Under the pieces are notes generated by a model. The model saw only the letters and a list, made by a program, of their open reading frames with translations, was not told the DNA's origin and ran no database searches. DNA of 64,000 nt from Micromonospora inositola (GTDB lineage Bacteria; Actinomycetota; Actinomycetes; Mycobacteriales; Micromonosporaceae): NCBI RefSeq assembly GCF_900090285.1, contig NZ_LT607754.1, forward strand, positions 5,606,001 to 5,670,000. The letters run 5' to 3'. Position 1 is the first letter of the stretch. The number at the start of each line of letters is the position of its first letter. A program made the translations under genes and the position numbers. Below are positions 55,445 to 63,895 of this stretch, in pieces.

Positions 55445-56956
55445 CTATGCGTCGGCTGTGGAAGCCGGCAGCCACACCATGAAGACCGTGTGGCCGGGGC
55501 GGCTGACCACGTCGACCCGGCCGTGGTGGGCCTCCACCACGGCGGCCACGATGGCCAGGCCGAGGCCGGTGCTGCCGTGCGCCCGGGAGCGGGAGCTGTC
55601 CCCGCGGGCGAACCGCTCGAAGACCTCTTCCTGCAGCTCGGGCGGGATGCCCGGCCCGTCGTCGGCGACACTGAGCTCGACCCCGCCGGCGACCGGGGCC
55701 AGCCGGGTGGTCACGGTGGTGCCGGGTGGCGTATGCACCCGGGCGTTGGCGAGCAGGTTCGCCACCACCTGGTGCAGCCGGGCCGCGTCCCCGGTCACGG
55801 CCATCGGCTCGTCGGGCAGGTCGAGCTGCCAGCGGTGCTCCGGGCCGGCCGCGTGGGCGTCGCTGACCGCGTCGACGACCAGCGCGGTCAGGTCGACGGG
55901 TTCGGCTGCCAGGGGCCGGCCGGAGTCGAGCCGGGCCAGCAGCAGCAGGTCGTCGACGAGGCTGGTCATCCGGGTGCTCTCCGACTCCACCCGGCGCAGC
56001 GCGTGGGCCACGTCCGGCGGCACCCGGTCCCGGCCGCGCCGGGCCACCTCGGCGTACCCGCGGATGGCCGCGAGGGGGGTACGCAGCTCGTGGCTGGCGT
56101 CGGCGACGAACTGGCGTACCCGCATCTCGCTGGCCTGCCGGGCAGCCAGCGCGGCGGCGACGTGGCCGAGCATCCGGTTGAGCGCGCCGCCCACCTGGCC
56201 CACCTCGGTCCGCGGGTCGGTGTCGGCCTCCGGCACCCGGACCGACAGCGCCACCTCGCCCCGGTCCAGCGGCAGCTCGGTGACCCGGCTGGCGGTCGCG
56301 GCGACCCGGTTCAGCGGGCGCAGGGTCGCCCGGACGATGAGCGCGCCGAGACTGCCGGCGATCAGCAGCCCGGCGGTGACCACACCGGCCTGGGCGACGA
56401 TCATCCACATGACGGTCTCCTCCACCCCGGAGAGGGGGATGGCGACGCCGAGCACGTCGCCGTTGGCCTCCCGATGGGCCACCGCGCGGTAGTCACCCCG
56501 GTCGTCGAGCTCGACCGTGCGCGGCTGCCCGTCGGGGGGCAGCGCGGCAAGTGTGGTGACGTCGGCGGCGGGAACCTGGTCCACTCCTCCGGCCTCGGCT
56601 CGGCTCGTCGCCGTCGTCGCCCCGTCGGCGGCCATCCGCATCGCGATCGAGCCCGGCGGGAAGCCGCGTGGCGGCTCCAGGGCTGCCGGCCCGGTGCCGG
56701 GGCCCGGCCGCCGCGGATCGCCGGACTGGCGGAACCAGGGCGGCAGGTCACCGGTGCGTCGGTCGCCCATGGTGAGCTGGTTGTCGACCTGGGCGATCAG
56801 GAAGTGTCGCAGGGCGACCGTGGTGAGGCCGCCGATGCCGATGCTGACCAGGGCGAGCAGCGCCACCACGGAGAGCACCAGCCGGCGGCGCAGCGACCAG
56901 CCGGCCAGCCGACGCCGCAACCGCCCGGGCCGGTCACTCCGCGGGCTTGAGGACAT
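55445..56956 (-). CDS. Two-component sensor histidine kinase
   Basis: The 503-aa protein has an N-terminal membrane helix (RRLVLSVVALLALVSIGIGGL), an extracytoplasmic region to about residue 180, a second helix (MWMIVAQAGVVTAGLLIAGSL) and a HAMP domain. The HisKA box is VADASHELRTPLAAIRGYAEV, and the ATPase has N box HQVVANLLANARVHTPP, G1 VADDGPGIPPELQEEVF and G2 GSTGLGLAIV. It overlaps the end of the response regulator gene by 23 bases. In many actinobacteria this system sits beside GT39/GT2 genes, as here, where those are decayed. The signal is unknown. Confidence 0.95.
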   Translation of the reverse strand: MSSSPRSDRPGRLRRRLAGWSLRRRLVLSVVALLALVSIGIGGLTTVALRHFLIAQVDNQLTMGDRRTGDLPPWFRQSGDPRRPGPGTGPAALEPPRGFPPGSIAMRMAADGATTATSRAEAGGVDQVPAADVTTLAALPPDGQPRTVELDDRGDYRAVAHREANGDVLGVAIPLSGVEETVMWMIVAQAGVVTAGLLIAGSLGALIVRATLRPLNRVAATASRVTELPLDRGEVALSVRVPEADTDPRTEVGQVGGALNRMLGHVAAALAARQASEMRVRQFVADASHELRTPLAAIRGYAEVARRGRDRVPPDVAHALRRVESESTRMTSLVDDLLLLARLDSGRPLAAEPVDLTALVVDAVSDAHAAGPEHRWQLDLPDEPMAVTGDAARLHQVVANLLANARVHTPPGTTVTTRLAPVAGGVELSVADDGPGIPPELQEEVFERFARGDSSRSRAHGSTGLGLAIVAAVVEAHHGRVDVVSRPGHTVFMVWLPASTADA

Positions 56957-57689
56957 ACCCCGCGCCGCGCAGCGTGTGGATCATCGGCCCGCGGCCCGCG
57001 TCGATCTTCTTCCGCAGGTACGAGATGTAGAGCTCGACGACGTTGGCCTGCCCGCCGAAGTCGTAGTTCCAGACCCGGTCGAGGATCTGCGCCTTGCTCA
57101 GCACCCGGCGCGGGTTGCGCATCAGGTAGCGGAGCAGCTCGAACTCGGTCGCGGTGAGGGTGATCAGATCGCCGCCCCGGCGTACCTCGTGGCTGTCCTC
57201 GTCCAGGCTGAGGTCGCCGACGGTGAGCACGGCGTCCTCCCGGGTGGCGACCGCGAAGCCGGACCGGCGCAGCAGCGCGCGCAGCCGGGCGATCACCTCC
57301 TCCAGGCTGAACGGCTTGGTGACGTAGTCGTCGCCGCCGACGGTGAGCCCGGCGATCCGCTCCTCCACCGCGTCCCGCGCGGTGAGGAAGAGCACCGGCA
57401 CGGTCGGGGTCTGCTCGCGCAGCCGGCGCAGCACCTGGAAGCCGTCCAGGTCGGGCAGCATCACGTCGAGCACCACCGCGTCGGGCTGGAACTGCCGGGC
57501 GGTGCTCAGCGCCGCCATCCCGTTGCCGGCGCTGCGGACCTGCCAGCCCTCGTAGCGCAGGGCCATCGAGAGCAGGTCGGTCAATGTCGGCTCGTCGTCG
57601 ACCACCAGCACCCGCACCGGTTCGCCGTCGGGTCGGCGCAGCTCGATCCGGCCCTGCGCGGCCTGCCCGTCCATGACCATGTCCCCCAT
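56934..57689 (-). CDS. OmpR/PhoB-family response regulator
   Basis: The 251-aa protein has a full receiver domain: VRVLVVDDEPTLTDLL with the acidic pair, VVLDVMLPDLDGFQVLRRLR holding the phospho-acceptor Asp, TARDAVEERIAG and VTKPFSLEEVIARL with the conserved Lys. A winged helix follows: LTATEFELLRYLMRNPRRVLSKAQILDRVWN and VVELYISYLRKKIDAGRGP. The start at 57689 (ATG) has two further in-frame ATGs at 57680 and 57674. The histidine kinase gene overlaps its 3' end, so the pair is one operon led by the regulator. Targets may have included the adjacent, now disrupted, glycosyltransferases. Confidence 0.95.
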   Translation of the reverse strand: MGDMVMDGQAAQGRIELRRPDGEPVRVLVVDDEPTLTDLLSMALRYEGWQVRSAGNGMAALSTARQFQPDAVVLDVMLPDLDGFQVLRRLREQTPTVPVLFLTARDAVEERIAGLTVGGDDYVTKPFSLEEVIARLRALLRRSGFAVATREDAVLTVGDLSLDEDSHEVRRGGDLITLTATEFELLRYLMRNPRRVLSKAQILDRVWNYDFGGQANVVELYISYLRKKIDAGRGPMIHTLRGAGYVLKPAE

Positions 57690-57962
57690 CGTGGGTCGCT
57701 CCGCTGTGCCGGGCCTGTCCCGATCCTGTGTACCAGCTGTGCGGCCCCGCCGGGGCGCCCTCGCGCGCGAGGCCCGACCCGGCCGGGCATCGACTCCGGG
57801 CCGGGGAGCTGGCGGTGTCGACGCGCTCGCGGAGAGCCGCCTCGGTGCCGATCATGTCCGGCCCGTATCGGGTGGCGCCGGCGCGGCCCGGCACGCCCGA
57901 CGCACAGCGCGGCCACAGGTCCGACCCACGTGCCCTCCAGCCGGGGCGCGCAGGCTGCCGAC

Positions 57963-58565
57963 ATGAGCCTGAACGGGACATTCGAGGTCCGCTGGTGGTG
58001 GCGGGACCGGCCGGTGCGGGTGGCGGTGACCGAGCGGACGGCGCTGCCGGCGGCCCGGCGCGCGGTGGCGGGCAAGCTGGCTGCGCTGCGCACCGCCGAG
58101 GCGGAGCTGGCCGGGGCCCACCGCGCCGCCGGTCGCGCGGTGCCGGTCGGCCCGCTGCTGCGGGACCTGGTGGCGGTGGCGCTGGGCGCGGCCGCGGCCA
58201 ACGGCGGCGCGGTGGACCCGACCGCCGTCGGTTCCCGGATCGCCGCCGCCGGACCGGCGCCGGACGGCGGCTGGCCGGTCGTGGTCGACGGCGGACCGGT
58301 CGCGCTGGCCGGTGGCGCCCTGGTCACCGCCGATCCGCTGCGGGCGGACGGCGGCGGGGTGCGCGATCCACGTACCGGAGGGGCGCCGGCCTCGCCGTGG
58401 GCGGCGGTGACGGTCGCCGCGCCGGACGCGGCGCGGGCCGCGATGCTCGCGGTGGCCGCGCTGGTCCGCGGTCCCGACGGCCCGGAGTGGCTGGCCGGGC
58501 AGGGTGTTCCGGCCTGGCCGGTGGCGCGCCCGGCGGCCCTTCCGCAGCCCGCTACCCGGTGGTGA
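57963..58565 (+). CDS. ApbE-like (FAD:protein FMN transferase-related) short protein
   Basis: The 200-aa product resembles part of an ApbE-type flavin transferase: AVDPTAVGSRIAAAGPAPDGGWPVVVDGGPVALAGGALVTADP followed by VRDPRTGGAPASPWAAVTVAAPDAARAAMLAVAALV. The VRDPRTG turn and following VTV...A..A helix are its best marks. ApbE normally has about 300-350 residues, a signal or lipobox, and a VDLGGDxxVxG core, largely missing here. So it may be a shortened paralogue or an inactive remnant with an intact frame. It starts at the ATG at 57963 with no clear Shine-Dalgarno. Confidence 0.6.
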   Translation: MSLNGTFEVRWWWRDRPVRVAVTERTALPAARRAVAGKLAALRTAEAELAGAHRAAGRAVPVGPLLRDLVAVALGAAAANGGAVDPTAVGSRIAAAGPAPDGGWPVVVDGGPVALAGGALVTADPLRADGGGVRDPRTGGAPASPWAAVTVAAPDAARAAMLAVAALVRGPDGPEWLAGQGVPAWPVARPAALPQPATRW

Positions 58566-58648
58566 CTTGCCGGGCATGTCCATCGACGACGGTCACCCCG
58601 GTCATCCTCGGCACCACCCGCGCCGCCCCGGCCTGACCCGCGGCGCCG

Positions 58649-58882
58649 TCACTCGGTCGCGCCGAACGGGTCGGTCCGGACGAAACGCATCGTCCAGGTG
58701 CCGTACCCGTCCCGGTGGTCCCGCTCGTAGAGGTGGTCCGGCCCGCCGCCGGCCGACGCCGCGGCGTGGTCGGGGTGGCGCATGATCCACCGCTGCGGCG
58801 GCGCGCCGTCGGGGTCGGCCGGCAAGTCCCGGACCAGGTCGTGGGCGGGTCCGCCGACGAACCGTACGCGCACCTCAGCCAC
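58649..58882 (-). CDS. Small conserved-looking hypothetical protein
   Basis: The 77-aa product starts at a GTG at 58882 after GGAGGG. It begins AEVRVRFVGGPAHDLVRDLP and ends WTMRFVRTDPFGATE. The FVGGPAHDL start followed by a DHLYERDH segment is reminiscent of short actinobacterial proteins of unknown function. It has an alternating polar/hydrophobic pattern like a small beta-rich domain and no membrane segment. The ribosome binding site and codon bias support it; the family is not recognised. Confidence 0.6.
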   Translation of the reverse strand: MAEVRVRFVGGPAHDLVRDLPADPDGAPPQRWIMRHPDHAAASAGGGPDHLYERDHRDGYGTWTMRFVRTDPFGATE

Positions 58883-59061
58883 CCGCACACCCTCCGTCCC
58901 CGGGCCGGCACCAGTCGGCACCGCGCCCCTGGAGGGGAAGCTACCCCGCCGCGGCCGGCCCCGGCCGGCAAACCCGCGGCGGTTTGCCCAGCTCGGGCCC
59001 GGGGTACCGCGTCCTGAAGCACCGGGATCGGGCCGGGCGGGACGAGGACGAGGAGTGGTCG

Positions 59062-60009
59062 ATGAGGACGCTGGGCGGGCGGTACGAGCTCGAACAGCGC
59101 GTCGGCATCGGCGGGATGTCGGAGGTCTGGCGGGCCCACGACCTCGTGCTGGACCGGACGGTCGCGGTGAAGCTGATCTCGCCCAGCCTGGACGACGAGG
59201 CGACGTCGGTGGAGCGGATCCGGCTCGAGGCCCGGTCGGCCGCCCGGCTGGTGCACCCGAACGTGGCCAGCGTGCACGACTTCGGCACCGCCACGATCAT
59301 GCCCGGCCGGGAGGCGCCCTACATCGTGATGGAACTGGCCGAGGGGGAGACGCTCGCCGCCCATCTGCGGGAGGGCCCGTTGGACTGGCGGATCGCCGTC
59401 CGGGTCTGCGCCGAGGTGAGCGCCGCGCTGGCCGCGGCGCACGCGCACGACATCGTGCACCGCGACGTGAAGCCGGCCAACGTGATCCTCACGCCGTCGG
59501 GCGTGAAGGTCCTCGACTTCGGCATCGCCACCTCGGCCGGCGCGACGGACCACACCCCGGAGAACATCGTGGTGGGCACCCCCGCCTACCTGGCCCCGGA
59601 GCAGCTGGACCGGCAGCCGGCCACCCCCGCCGCGGACATGTACGCCCTCGGCGTGCTGCTCTACTACTGCCTGACCGGCCGCCTGCCGTACGCCGCCAGC
59701 AGCACCACCCAACTGCTAGGCGCGCGGAAGCGGCAGGCGCCGGAGCCGCTGCCCGACATCAAGGGGCTGCCGGCGGAGGTCGCCGACCTGTGCCGGCGCT
59801 GCCTGGCCGACGACCCGGCCCAGCGCCCCAGCAGCCTGATGGCCGCGCTGCTGCTCGCCGAGGTGGTGGACGCCCGGGTCTACGTGCCGATGCTGACAGC
59901 GACGCCCCGGCAGCGGACCGCGCCGCTGTCCCCGTGGACCGACCGGGCGGCCGCCGAGGCCACCGAGGCGATGGCCGTCGACCGGCAGCCCACGGAGTGG
60001 GCCAGCTGA
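59062..60009 (+). CDS. Serine/threonine protein kinase (PknB-like catalytic domain)
   Basis: The 315-aa protein is a Hanks-type kinase: G-loop RVGIGGMSEVW, the ATP-anchoring Lys in VAVKLISP, catalytic loop IVHRDVKPANVILTPSG, DFG in VKVLDFGIATSAG and PAYLAPEQL. No membrane helix or PASTA repeat follows, so it is a soluble kinase with a short Thr/Pro-rich tail. The ATG at 59062 has GAGGAG upstream. An OsmC-type gene follows after 77 bases on the same strand and may be co-transcribed. Substrates cannot be predicted. Confidence 0.93.
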   Translation: MRTLGGRYELEQRVGIGGMSEVWRAHDLVLDRTVAVKLISPSLDDEATSVERIRLEARSAARLVHPNVASVHDFGTATIMPGREAPYIVMELAEGETLAAHLREGPLDWRIAVRVCAEVSAALAAAHAHDIVHRDVKPANVILTPSGVKVLDFGIATSAGATDHTPENIVVGTPAYLAPEQLDRQPATPAADMYALGVLLYYCLTGRLPYAASSTTQLLGARKRQAPEPLPDIKGLPAEVADLCRRCLADDPAQRPSSLMAALLLAEVVDARVYVPMLTATPRQRTAPLSPWTDRAAAEATEAMAVDRQPTEWAS

Positions 60010-60086
60010 GTCCTCCCCCGGGCCCCGGCCCGGTTTCACTCGGCGGGGGCCGGGTAGCCGGGCGGGTGAGTGACGGGAGGAACGCG

Positions 60087-60512
60087 ATGCCGGATCCGAG
60101 TTCCTGGCTGCACGAGGCCACCGCGACCGCCGCGGGCGGTCACGTACGCACCGACGACGGCGGCCTCTCCACCGCCCTGGCGTCGCCGCTGGCGGCGCAC
60201 TGCACCGGATTGAGGCCCGAGCAACTGCTCGCCGCAGCGTTCGCGTCCTGCCTGCACCACGCGGCGGTGGAGGCGGCCGGCAAGATCACCGACGAGGCGC
60301 ACACGGTCCAGGTGACCGCGGAGGCCAAACTGGGCCGCGACAACGACGGCCGGTACCGGGCCGACGTGCATGCCGAGATCTCCTCGGCCGGGCTGACCCG
60401 GGAGCAGCTGGCCGACCTGGTCGCCTACGCCGACCGGCTCTGGCCGTTCTCCAGCGGCGACAACAGCCGGCACCGGCTCACCGTGACGCCGGCGGAGAAC
60501 GGCCGGCACTGA
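60087..60512 (+). CDS. OsmC/Ohr-family protein lacking the second redox cysteine
   Basis: The 141-aa protein begins at the ATG at 60087 behind GGGAGG. OsmC/Ohr proteins reduce organic hydroperoxides with two cysteines. The first is present as C55 in AAAFASCLHHAAVEAAG, with Glu/Arg sites (LRPEQLL, residue 42-48) conserved. The second Cys, expected in a VCPYS-type motif near residue 119, is replaced: ADRLWPFSSGDN reads WPFS. Without it a peroxidase cycle of the Ohr type should fail, so it may use another thiol (C39 is a candidate) or serve elsewhere. It follows the kinase gene on the same strand. Confidence 0.85.
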   Translation: MPDPSSWLHEATATAAGGHVRTDDGGLSTALASPLAAHCTGLRPEQLLAAAFASCLHHAAVEAAGKITDEAHTVQVTAEAKLGRDNDGRYRADVHAEISSAGLTREQLADLVAYADRLWPFSSGDNSRHRLTVTPAENGRH

Positions 60513-60525
60513 GCCGCCGGGGTCG

Positions 60526-61473
60526 TCAGCGGAAGCTGGCGGTCACCGCCCGGTGGTCGCTGTCCGGGGTGCGTAGGACGCCGGCCGCGGTGGGGGTGAG
60601 TCCGCGGTAGAGCACGTGGTCGGGGCGGGTCACCGGCAGCTCCGCCGGCCAGGTGAAGCCGAAGCCCTGCCCGGCGTCCGCCTGCGCGTCGCGCAGCAGC
60701 CGGGTGAGCGGCACGAAGACCCGGTCGGTGGGGGCGGTGTTCAGGTCGCCGAGCACGACCAGCCGCGGGGCGTGGTCGTGGCGGACGGTGGAGGCCAGCG
60801 CGGCGAGGGTCTCGTCCCGGGTGGCGGTGTGGCCCGCCCGGGCGGAGCCCAGGTGGACCACGTAGACCACCAGGTCGCCGCCCGGGGCGGCGACCACGGC
60901 GCGCAGCGCCCGGGTCCAGCCCAGTGCGGTGTCCACGCCGGTGGAGTCCCGGATCGGCCACCGGCTCCACAGGGCGACGGTCGACACGGCGGCCCGGTGC
61001 GGGTACCGCTGGCGCAGCGCGGCGTCGACCCGGTCGTCGTCGTCGACCTCCTGCAGCGCGATCAGGTCGGCGCCGGAGCCGGCGAGCGGGTCGACGGTGG
61101 CGGCGGGGTCGGGATTGCCGGACCGCAGGTTCTGGCTGGCGACGCGGATCGCGGCCGGGCCGGCCCCGCCCGCCGGCGGGAGCCACGCCCCGCCGTAGAG
61201 CGCCGCCCAGACGACCGTCGGGAGCAGCACCGCGGCGAGCGCCCGCCGGGACCGGCGCAGCAGCGCGGCGAGCCCGAGCAGCGGTACGCCGAGGCCGAGC
61301 AGCGGGGTGGCGCTGTCGAGCAGGCTGCCGAAGCCGTGCACGTTGGGAACCGCGCGGTGGCCGGCGAGCAGCGCGGCGAGCAGGACGGCGAGCAGGCAGA
61401 CGATCATCCCCCGCCGGTCCCGGCGGCCGCTGGGTTCACCGCTCGCCCGCTCGCCGATCACGCGCTCCGTCAC
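60526..61473 (-). CDS. Membrane-bound endonuclease/exonuclease/phosphatase (EEP) family protein
   Basis: The 315-aa protein starts at the GTG at 61473. It has three hydrophobic segments in the first 110 residues, then an EEP domain: RVASQNLRSGNPDPAATVDPLA with the Asn ligand, DLIALQEVDDDDR with catalytic Glu, VVYVVHLGSARAGHTATRDETLAAL, RLVVLGDLNTAPTDR with Asp-Asn, and RTPDSDHRAVTASFR with the terminal Asp-His. The active site appears complete. Such proteins cleave phosphodiester bonds of nucleic acids or lipids, and a membrane anchor suggests an extracytoplasmic role. The frame is open to 61626 without conserved sequence. Confidence 0.87.
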   Translation of the reverse strand: MTERVIGERASGEPSGRRDRRGMIVCLLAVLLAALLAGHRAVPNVHGFGSLLDSATPLLGLGVPLLGLAALLRRSRRALAAVLLPTVVWAALYGGAWLPPAGGAGPAAIRVASQNLRSGNPDPAATVDPLAGSGADLIALQEVDDDDRVDAALRQRYPHRAAVSTVALWSRWPIRDSTGVDTALGWTRALRAVVAAPGGDLVVYVVHLGSARAGHTATRDETLAALASTVRHDHAPRLVVLGDLNTAPTDRVFVPLTRLLRDAQADAGQGFGFTWPAELPVTRPDHVLYRGLTPTAAGVLRTPDSDHRAVTASFR

Positions 61474-61804
61474 CGTCCACAATCGTATCGAGCGGGGGCG
61501 GCGGGGGCGGCCCGATGGCGGCACCGGGGCGGCGGGGACGGACCGGTACCTCCGGCGGACCGGCGACCGACAGGTCGTGGGGTCCCGCATGGGCCGAACG
61601 GAGGAGGTCGGTGCATCCCGCACCAAAGATGATCTTCCGCCTGATTCACCCTGCTAGTTCGGTTATAAGCGACAAACCCGAAAAACGAAGAGGGCCGGTT
61701 TCATGGTTGACCGAGAGTAATTTCCGCGCGGATCATGGCAAATTGTGGCGCATGCCACCAACCGGCCCGATGGCAAGCGGCGGGAAGCTTTCTAGCCTCG
61801 GCGG
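61474..61804. promoter_or_regulatory. Gene-free region upstream of the lysozyme-fold protein, with a possible promoter
   Basis: This 331-bp stretch includes the most AT-rich part of the window at 61630-61760. On the plus strand TTGACC (61704) precedes GATCAT after 18 bases, a possible promoter. GTGGC-GCAT-GCCAC forms a 14-bp hairpin at 61744-61757. I looked for a c-di-AMP riboswitch, known upstream of wall hydrolases, and did not recognise the conserved blocks. Nothing else is evident. Confidence 0.35.
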
Positions 61805-62644
61805 GTGCATCCCGACGACTCCCCCGCGCAGAAGCAGACCGAGGCGACGCCCCCTGGCCGTCCCACCGATGTCGCATCAGCCGAAAGGACGATCGGGCGG
61901 CACCGGGCCCCGGAAGCGCCGCGCCGCCTCGCCTCGACCCCGGCCCGGGTCGCCGTCGCCACCGGCGTGACCTGCTGTCTCGGCCTGGTCGCCGTCGTCG
62001 GCGCCCGGGACATCGGCCAGCGCCACGAGCCCGTACGCGAGGTGATGGCGGACCGGGCGGCGGCCGCCGCCGAGGCGGAGCAGCGCGCCTCCCGGGACTT
62101 CCAGCGGACCGCCCCGCCGGTCGCCGTGCCGGTCACCCCGATCCCGGCCGCCACCCCGATCCCGCGGCCGACGAAGAAGGCCCCGAAGAAGCCGGTCCCG
62201 CCGAAGCACCCCCGACCGGTCGCCGGCCTGGACCAGCGCCAGATGGACAACGCCAAGGTGATCGTCGACGTCGGTCGGGACATGAAGCTGCCACGCCGGG
62301 CACTGATCGTGGCCATCGCCACCGCGATGCAGGAGAGCAACCTCTACAACCTGGCCAGCGACGTGCTGCCGGAGTCGTACGACTATCCGCACCAGGGCAG
62401 CGGCGCCGACCACGACTCGGTCGGGCTGTTCCAGCAGCGGCCGAGCAGCGGCTGGGGCACCGTCGCCGAGCTGATGCGCCCGGCGTACGCGGCCCGGGCG
62501 TTCTACGCGGCGCTGGCCGAGGTGCCCGGCTGGGCGGACCTCAGCATCACCCAGGCCGCCCAGGCCGTGCAGGTCTCCGCCTTCCCGGACGCGTACGCCC
62601 AGCACGAGCAGCGGGCCACCACCGTGGTCGACGCGCTGATCTGA
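61805..62644 (+). CDS. Secreted/anchored lysozyme-fold protein (transglycosylase-like)
   Basis: The 279-aa protein starts at the GTG at 61805. A cytoplasmic Arg/Pro-rich start, one membrane segment at about 47-66 (VAVATGVTCCLGLVAVVGA) and a Pro/Lys-rich linker (PIPRPTKKAPKKP) precede a C-terminal domain with IVAIATAMQESNLYNLASDVLP, DHDSVGLFQQRPSSGWGTVAELM and AQAVQVSAFPDAYAQHEQ. The helical layout with Glu in MQESNL and the GLFQQRPS-GWG block is typical of actinobacterial proteins related to lysozymes. It probably acts on peptidoglycan outside the membrane. The Glu is present, but activity is unproven. Confidence 0.83.
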   Translation: MHPDDSPAQKQTEATPPGRPTDVASAERTIGRHRAPEAPRRLASTPARVAVATGVTCCLGLVAVVGARDIGQRHEPVREVMADRAAAAAEAEQRASRDFQRTAPPVAVPVTPIPAATPIPRPTKKAPKKPVPPKHPRPVAGLDQRQMDNAKVIVDVGRDMKLPRRALIVAIATAMQESNLYNLASDVLPESYDYPHQGSGADHDSVGLFQQRPSSGWGTVAELMRPAYAARAFYAALAEVPGWADLSITQAAQAVQVSAFPDAYAQHEQRATTVVDALI

Positions 62645-62651
62645 GCCGCGG

Positions 62652-63203
62652 TCAGGCCGCACTCCGCTCGGACGGCGGCTCGACCGGGGCGTCAGTGGCG
62701 GCGGTCGCCACCCGGGTCGCCGGCACCCCGTTGCCGGGCACCGCCGCGGCGGCGGTCGGAGTGTCGGCCGGCACCGGATGCACGGTCAGGCCGGCGAGGA
62801 GATCGTCGACCCGGGCCTCCCGCCGCCGGCGGGCCAGCAGCGCCGCCTCGAAGTCGCGGCGCGCCTGCACCGCCTCGGCGTACGCCCGCTCCCGGACCAG
62901 CCGGGCCTCGGCGCGGGCGGCGTCGAGTTCGCCACGGGCCAGCGCCAGCAGCCCGTCCGCCTCCCGCTCCACCGCCGTCGCGCCGGTCCGCACGGCCGCC
63001 ACGTCGCCCGCGTCCGGCGCGCCCCGCCGGTCGAGCAGATCGCAGAGGTGGGTCGCCTCCTGCCGGATCTGGTCCCACTCGCGACCGGCCCCGGCGGCGC
63101 TCTCCGCCCGGGCCGCGAGTCGGGTCAACCGGATCCCCAGCTCGTCCAGGCAGGAGTCCACCTGCCGCTGGTCGTAACCGGTCTCAACGACGGAGAACCT
63201 CAT
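62652..63203 (-). CDS. DivIVA-like coiled-coil protein
   Basis: The 183-aa protein starts at the ATG at 63203. The N-terminal MRFSVVETGYDQRQVDSCLDEL resembles the short membrane-sensing domain of DivIVA-type proteins (GYD..QVD.FL). A long Ala/Glu/Arg-rich coiled coil follows at roughly 15-140 and a Pro/Ala-rich tail ends the protein. DivIVA and its relatives mark curved membranes and organise polar growth and wall synthesis in actinobacteria. Its stop is eight bases from the stop of the lysozyme-fold gene, convergent with it. Because it is shorter than true DivIVA, a different local scaffold role is likely. Confidence 0.75.
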   Translation of the reverse strand: MRFSVVETGYDQRQVDSCLDELGIRLTRLAARAESAAGAGREWDQIRQEATHLCDLLDRRGAPDAGDVAAVRTGATAVEREADGLLALARGELDAARAEARLVRERAYAEAVQARRDFEAALLARRRREARVDDLLAGLTVHPVPADTPTAAAAVPGNGVPATRVATAATDAPVEPPSERSAA

Positions 63204-63375
63204 ACTGTCGCCCCCCAGGCAGCTGATGTTTCTTCCCCACCTGCCGATCCTGAGGGCTGCCGGCGACCGCCGAGGCGGTTCGAGGAAAATGTTCAGCATC
63301 CGAGGGCGGTCGACGACCGGCGACCGCGCGTGGACAATCCCCGGGGAGCCGGGCGGCGATCCGGACGAACGAGGC

Positions 63376-63822
63376 TCAGGAACGCTTGGGCAGCACGACC
63401 ACCCGGCCGAAGAACTCGTCGATGCGCCGCACCACGTCGTTGAAGTCGTCCAGGTCGATCGGCTTCGTCACGTACGCGTTGGCCTGCAGCGTGTAGCTGC
63501 CGACGATGTCGGTGTCCGCGTTCGACGTGGTGAGCACGACGATCGGAATGGTGCGCAGGTCCTCGTCCCGCTTCACCTCGCCGAGCACCTGCCGGCCGTC
63601 CATCCGGGGCATGTTCAGGTCGAGCAGGATCACGTCGGGGCGGCGGGCCTCGGTGTGCCGACCCTCGCGCCGGAGGAACTCCATCGCCTCCTGGCCGTCG
63701 TTGACCACGTCGATGACCTTCTCGACGTCGGAGTCCTCGAGGGCCTCCTCGATCATCAGGACGTCGCCCGGGTCGTCGTCCACCACCAGGATACGAACGG
63801 GGCTCGGGCTGCCTGGACCCAT
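63376..63822 (-). CDS. Single-domain response regulator (Rcp1-like)
   Basis: This 148-aa receiver-only protein has VRILVVDDDPGDVLMIEEAL (acidic pair), PDVILLDLNMPRMDGRQVL with phospho-acceptor Asp, IPIVVLTTSNADTDIVGSYTLQ and NAYVTKPIDLDDFNDVV with conserved Lys. The LTTS...SY.L.AN pattern and length match the Rcp1 group of regulators that work with phytochrome-type or related kinases. There is no DNA-binding domain. It is downstream of, and on the same strand as, a STAS-domain gene at the right edge. No kinase is in view. Confidence 0.93.
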   Translation of the reverse strand: MGPGSPSPVRILVVDDDPGDVLMIEEALEDSDVEKVIDVVNDGQEAMEFLRREGRHTEARRPDVILLDLNMPRMDGRQVLGEVKRDEDLRTIPIVVLTTSNADTDIVGSYTLQANAYVTKPIDLDDFNDVVRRIDEFFGRVVVLPKRS

Positions 63823-63895
63823 GGGGGTTTACCTGCTTCGTGTCGGTGGCGGAACGGGACCTCTCGGTCACCTGCTGGCGGGGAAATCTAGCCGA

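Noticed and set aside
61630..61804. AT-rich leader before a wall hydrolase, considered as a c-di-AMP (ydaO) riboswitch
   Set aside because: The conserved blocks and pseudoknot stems of that riboswitch were not recognised; only a short hairpin and possible promoter are visible.
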